This document shows positions 29,371-37,594 of a stretch of DNA of 64,000 nt, one piece after another. How positions within the stretch are numbered: the first letter of the stretch is position 1; the number at the start of each line of letters is the position of its first letter. The stretch is from Kribbella capetownensis (lineage in GTDB: Bacteria; Actinomycetota; Actinomycetes; Propionibacteriales; Kribbellaceae). The translations under genes and the position numbers were made by a program. Location of the stretch: assembly GCF_004331485.1 (NCBI RefSeq), contig NZ_SJKD01000013.1, positions 105,121-169,120 of the forward strand, read 5' to 3'. A model generated the notes under the pieces. It ran no database searches. It was given only the letters and a program-made list of their open reading frames with translations, and was not told the DNA's origin.

Positions 29371-31299
29371 CTACTTGCTGAGGCTGCGCCAGGACCGGCC
29401 GAGTTTGCTGGTGCGGAAGGTCCGCCACAGGACCGTCGACGCCAGCATCCGGGCGGCCGAGTTCCGGACCAGACGGCGGTTCTTCGGGATCACGACCGGC
29501 GCGGGCCGTGGTTTGGCGATCCGAACGACCGGGCGGGTGTCCTCCGGCAGGTGCCGGTTGATCTCTTCGAGATGCTGGTCGAACGTCGCCCGCCAGAGCG
29601 CCTGCCGCAGGGTGGCCTCGCCGCCCGCCGAGCTGGCGCCGGCCGTGGACGCCGCCCATAGCGTGCTGAGCGACCCGGGGTCGAAGCCGTCGACCTCGGT
29701 CAGGAGTCGCTCGATCAGTTCGCGGTCGGGCGCGTCGGCCAGGCAGCGGACGGTGCTCTTGGCCGGCCGAGGTGTCGCCGGGGCGACGACCGGCTTGAAG
29801 AACGGTACGTCGGCCCACTCCGGCACCAGGTGCCGCACCAGCTTGCGGTGCAAGGCGTTCTCGACCCGCTGACTGGGATCGAGCGCGAACGCGGCCCGGA
29901 CGAACGCCGGGATCAGCAGCGGCGAGACGACACCACTGCGCTCCCCCGTCGTCCCCCAGCGACGCAGTCGTTCGACCACGTAGAAGTAGTCGATCATGGT
30001 CGCGTTCTCGATGCCGCCGTGCACCGCGTCCCGCAGTACATGCTCGATCTGGTCGGCGACGGCGGTCCTGGATCGCTCGGACGGACCCGCGGTCGGGGTC
30101 AGCCGGGTCTGCAGACGCTTGCCGAAGGCCTGGAGCTTGTCGTGCAGCGGGAGTGCGTCCAGCGCGAGTACGTCGTTCGGGTAGAAGTGGCCGTGGGCAA
30201 CTTCACCGCCGGCACCGCCGATCGCCAGGTGGGCGACGTTGGCCAGAGTGGCGGGCGGCGCGTGGAACAGGTAGCTGGCCGGACGGAGGCCCTCCGCGTA
30301 CCGATGCCAGCGCAGCGCGCGCTCCACCAGCGCCGGCGGCTTCGGCGGCTGAGCCGATACCTTCGCCTTCACGCCCACGGCCTTGCGGGTGGTGAAGTGC
30401 TCGACCTGCTGCGGGAGCATCTGCACCAGCGACTCGGCGACGTCGAGCTCGCCCGGCACTGCGTCGTAGCTGTTGAGCTTCACGTCCACACCGGCGGCCA
30501 GGAAGGATGCGGCGACCACTCTGGAATCGCGGCCACCACTCAGGTCGACGGTCGGCTTGCCGGGCCACAGGCGACCTACTGACCGCGCAACATCCTGCAG
30601 CGCCTCGGCCGTCTCCTCCACCGTGTCCGGGCTGTCGGTCGACCACACGCTGGTGGTCTCGATCCGGCTGACGGTCTGCCGGCGGCGCCTGCCGTCAGCA
30701 ACGATGTGGGTCGCCCCGGGAACCGAGAGCACTCCGTCGTACGGCGTGCTGTCGTCCATGAACCAACCGCAGGCCGCGGCGAAAGTCCAGCCGCGCAGGT
30801 TCGCGGCGGCATGGATGCCGCCGAACAGCAGCGCGGCCACCGGGCGGTTGCTCCACACCCAGCCGTCGGCCAGCCGCAGCTGGAACAGCCGGCCGACACC
30901 GATCGAGTCGGTGAACAGGTCCAGGCGGTCCTCGTCCGGGTCCATCACCGCCATCGTGAACGGTGGGGCCAGCTCCAGGAAGCCGGCCGGATTCCGGCGG
31001 ACCGCGTGCGCCAGCTTGGCCGGCGCGTCGTGCGGCGGGACGTCGCCGATGACCCGCTGATAGCCCAGCGGTGCGTGCTGGGTGGCGATCCGGAGTTCGC
31101 CGGCGTCGTGCCAGGACGGCCAGGACGAACCGCTGTCGTCCCGGTCCCAGACGTGCAGGCCGATCGTGCTGCCGTCGTACCCGCTGTGCTTGCCCTGACG
31201 ATCCCAGAGACCGTCGTAGTACGCCTCGATCCGCGCCCGCCCCGCGGCAGCCCGGGAGGCGCTGTCGTTGTTGAAGGCGTAGGCGACCAGAGTTTCCAT
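29371..31299 (-). CDS. Asparagine-synthetase-like ATP-dependent amidotransferase domain protein
   Basis: 642 residues. The central part resembles asparagine synthetase B: PTVDLSGGRDSRVVAASFLAAG near residue 250 is the PP-loop SGGxDS nucleotide site. The N-terminal region retains the overall shape of the glutaminase domain (TMAVMDPDEDRLDLFTDSIGVGRLFQL, LFGGIHAAANLRGW) but starts METLVAYAF, so the catalytic Cys2 of true AsnB is absent. A basic C-terminal tail ends it. It could activate a carboxylate in natural-product or peptide assembly, as in lasso-peptide cyclases, but no precursor peptide or partner enzyme lies next to it. Function open. Confidence 0.65.
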   Translation of the reverse strand: METLVAYAFNNDSASRAAAGRARIEAYYDGLWDRQGKHSGYDGSTIGLHVWDRDDSGSSWPSWHDAGELRIATQHAPLGYQRVIGDVPPHDAPAKLAHAVRRNPAGFLELAPPFTMAVMDPDEDRLDLFTDSIGVGRLFQLRLADGWVWSNRPVAALLFGGIHAAANLRGWTFAAACGWFMDDSTPYDGVLSVPGATHIVADGRRRRQTVSRIETTSVWSTDSPDTVEETAEALQDVARSVGRLWPGKPTVDLSGGRDSRVVAASFLAAGVDVKLNSYDAVPGELDVAESLVQMLPQQVEHFTTRKAVGVKAKVSAQPPKPPALVERALRWHRYAEGLRPASYLFHAPPATLANVAHLAIGGAGGEVAHGHFYPNDVLALDALPLHDKLQAFGKRLQTRLTPTAGPSERSRTAVADQIEHVLRDAVHGGIENATMIDYFYVVERLRRWGTTGERSGVVSPLLIPAFVRAAFALDPSQRVENALHRKLVRHLVPEWADVPFFKPVVAPATPRPAKSTVRCLADAPDRELIERLLTEVDGFDPGSLSTLWAASTAGASSAGGEATLRQALWRATFDQHLEEINRHLPEDTRPVVRIAKPRPAPVVIPKNRRLVRNSAARMLASTVLWRTFRTSKLGRSWRSLSK

Positions 31300-31350
31300 G
31301 CAGAGCCAGATGCACGCTCCGCGCGGAAAGTTACGATCTATTCCGGAAAT

Positions 31351-32004
31351 TTACCGAGGCGGTTGCTGACCGGGGAAAGTGTTGCCGGGTGGCTGCTGGC
31401 CGGGGTACGCGCCGGGCTGCTGCCGGTCCTGTTGCTGACCGGGTTGATAGGCCTGTGGCGGTTGGCCCGGGTAGGTCGATGGGGGCTGCTGTTGCTGGCC
31501 GGGGTAGCCACCCCACTGCTGCGGCTGCGGGGCGAGGGCCGGGTTGTAGCCGCCACTCTCGCCGCGGAGCGCTCGCGCGGTCTTGGCGTCACTGACCCAC
31601 CGGCCGATGCCACCGACCAGCAACACGATGCCGAGGAACAGCGCGGACCCGTCGGTGAGCATGTAGGCCACCGTCCGCGAGCCGGGGAGCTGGAACAGCT
31701 TGATCACGTCGTACGCGGAGCGGATCGGCGCAAGCAGCACGACCAGCCCGGCGACCGTCATCAGTCCGCCGGCTCCGACCATGACGCCCGCCCCGATCGG
31801 CCGGATGGCGATCAGCAGACCGACGATCACCGCGATGGCCGCCAGCATCAGGAGCCACTGCAGTCCGTGCTCGATGATGCTGTCGAACCGGACCTGGCGC
31901 GCCAGGGCCAGCCGGGTGCCGGCGTACGAGCCACCGACGATACCGGCGTAACCAACGATGATCCCGAGCACGAGGCCCAGGGCGGGATTGGGCTTGGCTG
32001 GCAT
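31351..32004 (-). CDS. Membrane protein with Gln/Pro/Gly-rich C-terminal tail
   Basis: 217 residues from ATG 32004. About four hydrophobic helices in the first 145 residues (ALGLVLGIIVGYAGIVGGSYAG, WLLMLAAIAVIVGLLIAI, VMVGAGGLMTVAGLVVLLAP, LFLGIVLLVGGIGRWV), then a soluble tail of about 60 residues made of repeated YPGQQ/PGQ units. The tail resembles the disordered tails of many actinobacterial membrane proteins and could be an interaction or phosphorylation platform. No named family recognised. Confidence 0.65.
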   Translation of the reverse strand: MPAKPNPALGLVLGIIVGYAGIVGGSYAGTRLALARQVRFDSIIEHGLQWLLMLAAIAVIVGLLIAIRPIGAGVMVGAGGLMTVAGLVVLLAPIRSAYDVIKLFQLPGSRTVAYMLTDGSALFLGIVLLVGGIGRWVSDAKTARALRGESGGYNPALAPQPQQWGGYPGQQQQPPSTYPGQPPQAYQPGQQQDRQQPGAYPGQQPPGNTFPGQQPPR

Positions 32005-32142
32005 GTGTTCCACCGTAGACCTCGAACCGGTCACAAATCTGTCCGGTCGCCGAGCCGGAGACATATGCTGCCTGGGCGCCCAACGGTGCGCGCGGCTCTC
32101 CTGGTGGGCTTCGTGCGTCGATCACGAGGACGAGGGAGTCGC

Positions 32143-33255
32143 ATGTCAGATCCGAGGACCGAGGTGCAGCACGGGCTGGAGGGCGTGGTCGCCTTCGACA
32201 CCCAGATCGCGGAGCCGGACAAGGAAGGTTCGGCGCTGCGCTACCGGGGCGTGGACATCGAGGACCTGGTCGGCCGGGTGCCGTTCGAGAACGTCTGGGG
32301 TCTGCTGGTCGACGGTGCGTTCACTCCGGGTCTGCCGCCGGCCGAACCGTTCCCGCTGCCGGTCCACACCGGTGACGTCCGGGTCGACGTGCAGTCCGCG
32401 CTGGCCATGCTCGCGCCCGCCTGGGGTCTGCGGCCGCTGTACGACATCGACGACGTCCAAGCGCGCGAGGATCTGTCCCGGGCGGCGGTGATGGCGCTGT
32501 CGTACGTCGCCCAGGCGGCTCGTGGCATCGGGCAACCGATGGTGCCGCAACGCGACGTGGACAAGGCGACGACGATTACCGAGCGGTTCATGATCCGGTG
32601 GCGCGGCGAGCCCGATCCCAAGCACGTGAAGGCGGTCGACGCGTACTGGACGTCGGCGGCCGAGCACGGCATGAACGCCTCCACGTTCACCGCGCGCGTG
32701 ATCGCGTCGACCGGCGCGGATGTCGCCGCCGCACTGTCCGGTGCGGTCGGTGCGATGTCCGGACCGCTGCACGGCGGTGCGCCGGCGCGGGTGCTGACGA
32801 TGATCGAGGGCGTGGAGCGCGGCGGCGATGCGCGTGCTTATGTGAAGGGTCTGCTGGACGCGGGCGAGCGCCTGATGGGCTTCGGACACCGCGTTTATCG
32901 CGCGGAGGATCCGCGGGCACGGGTGCTTCGTCGTACGGCGCGGGAGCTGGCTGCACCGCGGTACGAGGTGGCTGAGGCGTTGGAGCAGGCTGCGCTGGCC
33001 GAGCTGCGGGAGCGGCGGCCGGATCGGGTGCTGGAGACCAACGTGGAGTTCTGGGCGGCGATCGTGCTGGACTTCGCCGAAGTACCGCCGCCGATGTTCA
33101 CGTCGATGTTCACCTGTGCGCGGACGGCCGGGTGGAGCGCGCATGTGCTGGAGCAGAAGCGGACCGGGCGGCTGATCCGGCCGTCGGCGATCTACTCGGG
33201 TCCCGCGACCCGCCCCGCAACCTCGATCGAGGGCTGGAAGCCGGGCTGGGCCTGA
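32143..33255 (+). CDS. citA: Citrate synthase (type 2 CitA-like)
   Basis: 370 residues from ATG 32143. Key blocks: HGLEGVVAFDTQIAEPDKEGSALRYRGVDIEDL, MNASTFTARVIASTGADVAAALSGAVGAMSGPLHGGAP with the active-site His, LMGFGHRVYRAEDPRARVL with the second His and Arg, and the Asp-bearing region before MFTSMFTCARTAGWSAHVLEQ. It condenses oxaloacetate and acetyl-CoA. The length and the opening motif match the shorter actinobacterial second citrate synthase. In several actinobacteria this gene lies near serC, as here. Confidence 0.92.
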   Translation: MSDPRTEVQHGLEGVVAFDTQIAEPDKEGSALRYRGVDIEDLVGRVPFENVWGLLVDGAFTPGLPPAEPFPLPVHTGDVRVDVQSALAMLAPAWGLRPLYDIDDVQAREDLSRAAVMALSYVAQAARGIGQPMVPQRDVDKATTITERFMIRWRGEPDPKHVKAVDAYWTSAAEHGMNASTFTARVIASTGADVAAALSGAVGAMSGPLHGGAPARVLTMIEGVERGGDARAYVKGLLDAGERLMGFGHRVYRAEDPRARVLRRTARELAAPRYEVAEALEQAALAELRERRPDRVLETNVEFWAAIVLDFAEVPPPMFTSMFTCARTAGWSAHVLEQKRTGRLIRPSAIYSGPATRPATSIEGWKPGWA

Positions 33256-33266
33256 CGCGCCTGCTG

Positions 33267-34034
33267 CTAGCGGTCCTGGCTGGGTGAGCGGCCGGTGCGC
33301 TGCTTGTACTGGCGGCTGAAGTACGGGACGTCGGTGTAGCCGAGGGCAGCTGCGGTCTGGGTGACCGTCAGGCCGGTCTCGGTGAGCAACTCGTGGGCGC
33401 GGTCGATCCGGCACTGGATGAGGTACTGCGCCGGTGACATGCCGAGCTGTGCGACGAACCGGCGGGTGAACTGCGCTCTGGAGAGCGCAGCGCGATGTGC
33501 CATCTCGGCGACAGTCCAGTCATGTCCTGGGTCCTGGCGGAGCTGGCGTGCCACCTCATCGACCGCGGTGTCGGTCGCACTCCGGCCGGGGTTGTGCACG
33601 GCGTCCCAGACGAGCCCGAGCACCTGTTCCAGGCACAGCTCCGCCTGCCGTCTGCCCAACGGATCCTGCCGCCGGTACGACGCATCACTGGTCCGAGCGA
33701 GTACGCCGAGCAGCTCTCGGTCCATCACCTCGCCCCACCGCGGGTCCGGCACCACTCCGCTCCGGTCGACCTTGAAGTGCATCCCGAACACCAGCAACCG
33801 CCGCCGCGGATCGTGCGTGGCTCTTGGCGCATCACCTGGTGCGAAGACCGCGCACACACCGGGATGCAGCTCTCGCCGTTCCCCGGCCAGCTCCATCGAT
33901 CCTCGTCCGTCCAGCACGCACCACAGCAGGTGGTCCGGCAGCGGACGCGACACCCACGACCAGCTGGGCTCGCAGCGCCAGAACGTCGGCGGCGACAACA
34001 GGTCGAGCCTCAACGGCGCCGGGTAATGCGACAA
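33267..34034 (-). CDS. AraC-family transcriptional regulator
   Basis: 255 residues from TTG 34034, preceded by GAGGAGTTGAACTT. The N-terminal half is a cupin-like sensor (LLWCVLDGRGSMELAGERRELHPGVCAVFAPGDAPRA). The C-terminal 100 residues hold two helix-turn-helices (WTVAEMAHRAALSRAQFTRRFVAQLGMSPAQYLIQCRIDRA and LTVTQTAAALGYTDVPYFSRQYKQRTGRSPSQ). It diverges from a phytanoyl-CoA dioxygenase family gene, a common pairing in which the regulator activates the enzyme gene. Effector unknown. Confidence 0.88.
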   Translation of the reverse strand: MSHYPAPLRLDLLSPPTFWRCEPSWSWVSRPLPDHLLWCVLDGRGSMELAGERRELHPGVCAVFAPGDAPRATHDPRRRLLVFGMHFKVDRSGVVPDPRWGEVMDRELLGVLARTSDASYRRQDPLGRRQAELCLEQVLGLVWDAVHNPGRSATDTAVDEVARQLRQDPGHDWTVAEMAHRAALSRAQFTRRFVAQLGMSPAQYLIQCRIDRAHELLTETGLTVTQTAAALGYTDVPYFSRQYKQRTGRSPSQDR

Positions 34035-34156
34035 AAGTTCAACTCCTCGCGCGAATCATCCGTGGCCGGCCGCACTGGACTTCAGGAGAATAGTGCTGTC
34101 TGGAAGACGGTAGACGACTCCGGGCGCCGATGACGGATCTCTTGTGGGAGCTGTGC

Positions 34157-34993
34157 ATGAGCGTTTCGTACAAGGAAGAGTTCGAGCAGGCGGGCTACAC
34201 GCTGGTGCGTGGGCTGTTCGAGGTCGACGAGGTCGAGCGGCTGCGGGACCACTACATGGAGTTGCGGCACCGGGGGTCGTACCAGGGCGACTTCGCCGGT
34301 CACACCTCGGCCGACCGCGATCCGCTCCGCCGGTACCCACGGATGGCGCAGATGCACCGCTGGGACGACACGTCGCTGCGCTGGATGATCGATGCACGGC
34401 TCGACAAGGTGATGACCGAGATCCTCGGCAGGTCGCCGTACGCGGTCCAGACGATGATCTACTTCAAGCCGCCGGGGTCCCGCGGGCAGGCGCTGCACCA
34501 GGACAACTTCTATCTGAAGGCCGAGCCCGGCACCTGCGTAGCGGCGTGGATGGCGCTCGATCACGTGGATGAGGCGAACGGTTGTCTCGAGGTCGTTCCC
34601 GGCAGCCACCGCTGGCCGATCCTGTGCACCGAGAAGGCGGACACTACGGTCAGCTTCACCGACGTGACCGTTCCGCTGCCGGAGCAGGGCGCCGCCGTAC
34701 CGATCCAGATGACACCAGGCGACGTGCTGTTCTTCCACGGCGCCCTGGTCCACGGCAGCAACCCGAACGTCACCACCGATCGCTTCCGGCGCGCGCTGAT
34801 CGGGCACTACATCGAGGGCGAGGCCGAGAAGGTCGCCTCCTACTACCACCCGGCGCTGCGGATGGACGACGGCTCGGAGTTGACGCTCGAGGTCGCCGAG
34901 GGCGGCGGTGAGTGTGGCGAGTGGACCGACACCCCGGACGGGCCTGTCGCCGTACTGACGGGGACCCAAACCATCACCCGCAAGCACGAGTAG
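34157..34993 (+). CDS. Phytanoyl-CoA dioxygenase (PhyH) family protein
   Basis: 278 residues from ATG 34157 behind GGGAG. Metal motif HxD is in QALHQDNFYLKAEPGTCVAAWMALDHVDEANGCLEVVPGSH, and the distal His plus Arg in DVLFFHGALVHGSNPNVTTDRFRRALIGHY. This is the Fe(II)/2-oxoglutarate oxygenase jelly roll. Family members hydroxylate lipids, ectoine or secondary metabolites; none can be chosen here. Divergently transcribed from the AraC regulator with 122 bp between the starts, which probably holds the shared promoter region. Confidence 0.85.
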   Translation: MSVSYKEEFEQAGYTLVRGLFEVDEVERLRDHYMELRHRGSYQGDFAGHTSADRDPLRRYPRMAQMHRWDDTSLRWMIDARLDKVMTEILGRSPYAVQTMIYFKPPGSRGQALHQDNFYLKAEPGTCVAAWMALDHVDEANGCLEVVPGSHRWPILCTEKADTTVSFTDVTVPLPEQGAAVPIQMTPGDVLFFHGALVHGSNPNVTTDRFRRALIGHYIEGEAEKVASYYHPALRMDDGSELTLEVAEGGGECGEWTDTPDGPVAVLTGTQTITRKHE

Positions 34994-35107
34994 CCGCGCG
35001 TCAGGTTGGTTGAGACCCGGGGTGGGGCGGTTGGTGGGATGTGGGAGGATGGGGCCTGCTGACAGCGTCGTCGGCTCAGGAAAGGCAGACGACGAAGGGA
35101 AACGCTG

Positions 35108-36232
35108 GTGACCAGCGACATTCAGATTCCTGCAGAGCTCAAGCCCGCCGACGGCCGCTTCGGGGCCGGACCGTCGAAGGTGCGCCCGGAAGCCGTTGCC
35201 GCGCTGGCAACCGAGGGCGCCAAGCTGCTCGGTACGTCCCACCGGCAGGCACCGGTCAAGAACCTGGTGGCTCGGGTGCAGCAGGGCGTGGCGGATCTGT
35301 TCCAGCTGCCCGACGGGTACCAGGTGGTGCTCGGGAACGGCGGATCGACGGCGTTCTGGGACATCGCGACGTTCGGGCTGATCCGGGAGAAGAGCCAGCA
35401 CCTGAGCTTCGGTGAGTTCTCCTCGAAGTTCGCGAAGGCCACGCAGCTCGCGCCGCACCTGGGCGACCCGACGGTTGTGAAGTCCGACCCAGGGACGCGT
35501 CCGGTCGCGGTCGCCGAGGCCGGCGTGGATCTGTACGCCTGGCCGCACAACGAGACCTCCACCGGTGTGATGGCGCCGGTCCAGCGCGTCGCCGGCGCCG
35601 ATGAGGGTGCGCTGGTCGCGATCGACGCCACCTCGGGTGCAGGTGGTCTGCCGGTCGACATCAACGAGGTCGACGTGTACTACTTCGCGCCGCAGAAGTG
35701 CTTCGCGTCCGACGGCGGGCTGTGGATCGCGGTCATGAGCCCGGCGGCACTGGCGCGGGTCGAGGAGATCACCGCGTCCGGGCGGTGGATCCCGGCGTTC
35801 CTGGATCTGGCGACCGCGATCGACAACTCGAGCAAGAACCAGACGTACAACACGCCGTCTTTGGCCACGCTGTTCCTGATGGCGGAGCAGACCGACTGGA
35901 TCAACAACCAGGGCGGGCTGGAGTGGAGCGTCGGGCGGACGACCGACTCGAGCAACCGGCTGTACACCTGGGCCGAGAAGTCCGACTACGCCACGCCGTA
36001 CGTCGAGGACCCGGACGCCCGCTCGCTGGTCATCGGCACCGTCGACCTGGATGACTCGATCGACGCCGCCGCGGTCGCGAAGACGCTGCGCGCGAACGGG
36101 ATCGTCGACACCGAGCCCTACCGCAAACTCGGCCGCAACCAACTCCGCGTCGCGATGTTCCCCGCAGTCGACCCCGAAGACGTAGAAAAACTAACCCAAG
36201 CCATCGACTACGTAGTCGACCACCTCAAGTAA
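35108..36232 (+). CDS. serC: Phosphoserine aminotransferase
   Basis: 374 residues from GTG 35108. SerC landmarks: DGRFGAGPSKVRPEA, LGTSHRQAPVKNLVARVQQGVADLFQLPDGYQVVLGNGGSTAFWD, HNETSTGVM and the PLP lysine in VDVYYFAPQKCFASDGGLW. The C-terminal part ends RVAMFPAVDPEDVEKL. It converts 3-phosphohydroxypyruvate to phosphoserine in serine synthesis. Length matches the actinobacterial form. It is followed by a clear hairpin terminator and is not in an operon. Confidence 0.94.
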   Translation: MTSDIQIPAELKPADGRFGAGPSKVRPEAVAALATEGAKLLGTSHRQAPVKNLVARVQQGVADLFQLPDGYQVVLGNGGSTAFWDIATFGLIREKSQHLSFGEFSSKFAKATQLAPHLGDPTVVKSDPGTRPVAVAEAGVDLYAWPHNETSTGVMAPVQRVAGADEGALVAIDATSGAGGLPVDINEVDVYYFAPQKCFASDGGLWIAVMSPAALARVEEITASGRWIPAFLDLATAIDNSSKNQTYNTPSLATLFLMAEQTDWINNQGGLEWSVGRTTDSSNRLYTWAEKSDYATPYVEDPDARSLVIGTVDLDDSIDAAAVAKTLRANGIVDTEPYRKLGRNQLRVAMFPAVDPEDVEKLTQAIDYVVDHLK

Positions 36233-36245
36233 CCCCCACACCCAA

Positions 36246-36278
36246 CAGCCGCCGATCCTCTCGCGAGGTCGGCGGCTG
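36246..36278 (+). terminator. Terminator of serC
   Basis: CAGCCGCCGA (36246-36255) pairs with TCGGCGGCTG (36269-36278); an inner CCTC/GAGG stem extends it around a tcgc loop. CTCGTTTCC follows. It begins 14 bp after the serC stop. Confidence 0.75.
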
Positions 36279-36360
36279 CTCGTTTCCTGAGGGTCCGCTA
36301 CTGCTGCCGCCGCTGGGCGGTGCGGGTAGTTGGCGTTGAGCGCGCGCTGGTTGTCCCGTG

Positions 36361-36405
36361 GAGGATGCGGGGGCCGAGGGCGGCGGGGCCCTCGCCTACA
36401 TCCTC
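36361..36405 (-). terminator. Hairpin after the minus-strand secreted-protein gene
   Basis: Nested arms GAGGATG (36361-36367) with CATCCTC (36399-36405) and CGAGGGC (36375-36381) with GCCCTCG (36388-36394), just beyond the TAA of the minus-strand gene. Likely a terminator shared between convergent genes. Confidence 0.6.
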
Positions 36406-36409
36406 ACTG

Positions 36410-37594
36410 TTAGGTGCGGCGGTGGGGGGTGGGTGGGGATTGGCCGGTTAGGCGGGCGTTTTCGGCTTGGCGGTCTCGGCGTTCCCGGCGGCCTGGGGGG
36501 AAGGTGAGGATGGTGATGAGGAGGGCGAAGGCGGCGGCGCCGATCAGGATCCAGCGGAGGCTGTGGCTCTTCTTGGACTCGGTTCCGGCGTCGTCGGTCG
36601 TGCCAGGCTTCGGAGTCGCGGTCGCGGGCGGTGGCGAGGCGGCCTTCTTCACCGGGACCGGGACCTGGTAGACGGGCGAGTCCTTGGCGTCGTACCCGAC
36701 CAGGAGCGTGCTGTCGGTCTTGCCGAGAGCGACCGACTCGCCCTGACCCAGCGGCGTCGCGCCCTTCGCGACGACCGTCGGCGTCTCACCCCAGGCAACG
36801 GTCTGTACGTCGGTGTACGTCCGCAGCACCGCCTGCTGGCCGTCAGACAGGAACACGCCGTCGGTGAAGACTCCCGGCGGCGCAGGCGCGAACTTCGTGA
36901 GCTCGTTGGTCCCCTCGCGCGACGGAGCCGGCGGAGCCGCGTAGATCGCGGCACCCTTGGTGGCCTTCGTCACGATGTACAGCTGGTTCGTACCGGGCTC
37001 GACCAGCAGCGTCTCGGCGTCGTGGGCACCATCGGGATAAGTGAAGTCGTACCGGTGGTAGGTCATCTTCTCCACGTCGCCGCGCTGCTTGGGCTCGGGC
37101 ATCGTGTAGATCGAGACCATGTCCCGGTCGGCCTTGTTGTCGCCGATGTCGGCGACGTAGATGAAGCCGTCCTTGTCGACCGCGATCGCCTCGACGTCGC
37201 TCACCTCCGCGTTGAAGTTGAGCACCATCTCGACCTTGCCGGACAGGTCGATGCCGAACACCCGGGCGCGATCGCCGGAGTCGTTGATCGTCCAGTAGAT
37301 GTCGTCGAAGTTGTGCGACTTCGCCAGCCCGGACGACTCCTCGACCCGCGGGTCCCCGATCGTGAACAGCTTCTTCGGCGCCCCCGGCGTCGGATCCGCG
37401 ATCGGCACCCCGGCCGAGCCCGCCGCGCGCGACGCCGCCGCGGCCGACGTGGCCCCGGTCGCGATGGCTCCGGCCGAGGTCGCCCCGGCCGATGCGGTGG
37501 TCGCCGAGGGTGCCGCTGCCGACGGGGCAAGCGGGAGCACTCCGAGGGTGAAGAACGTGGCGGCGGCCAGGGCAAGGGGACGGAGGAGGGTCAC
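36410..37594 (-). CDS. Secreted beta-propeller-like protein with C-terminal membrane anchor
   Basis: 394 residues from GTG 37594, whose GTGA overlaps the stop of the upstream methyltransferase. There is a signal peptide (RPLALAAATFFTLGVLPLAPSAAAP), an Ala/Thr/Ser-rich linker to about residue 65, then repeats such as RVFGIDLSGKVEMVLNFNAEVSDVEAIAVDKDGFIYVADIGDNKADRD that resemble six-bladed propeller or esterase-like blades. A Pro/Thr linker, a transmembrane helix (RWILIGAAAFALLITILTF) and a short basic tail follow. It is therefore displayed outside the cell on a C-terminal anchor. No enzymatic residues can be assigned. Confidence 0.7.
   Translation of the reverse strand: MTLLRPLALAAATFFTLGVLPLAPSAAAPSATTASAGATSAGAIATGATSAAAASRAAGSAGVPIADPTPGAPKKLFTIGDPRVEESSGLAKSHNFDDIYWTINDSGDRARVFGIDLSGKVEMVLNFNAEVSDVEAIAVDKDGFIYVADIGDNKADRDMVSIYTMPEPKQRGDVEKMTYHRYDFTYPDGAHDAETLLVEPGTNQLYIVTKATKGAAIYAAPPAPSREGTNELTKFAPAPPGVFTDGVFLSDGQQAVLRTYTDVQTVAWGETPTVVAKGATPLGQGESVALGKTDSTLLVGYDAKDSPVYQVPVPVKKAASPPPATATPKPGTTDDAGTESKKSHSLRWILIGAAAFALLITILTFPPGRRERRDRQAENARLTGQSPPTPHRRT

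Noticed and set aside
29371..31299. Lasso-peptide biosynthetic cluster
   Set aside because: No precursor peptide, B-type protease or transporter gene is adjacent to the asparagine-synthetase-like gene.
30706..32142. Extension of the citrate synthase frame far upstream
   Set aside because: It runs antisense through two other genes. Citrate synthase homology begins at the ATG at 32143.
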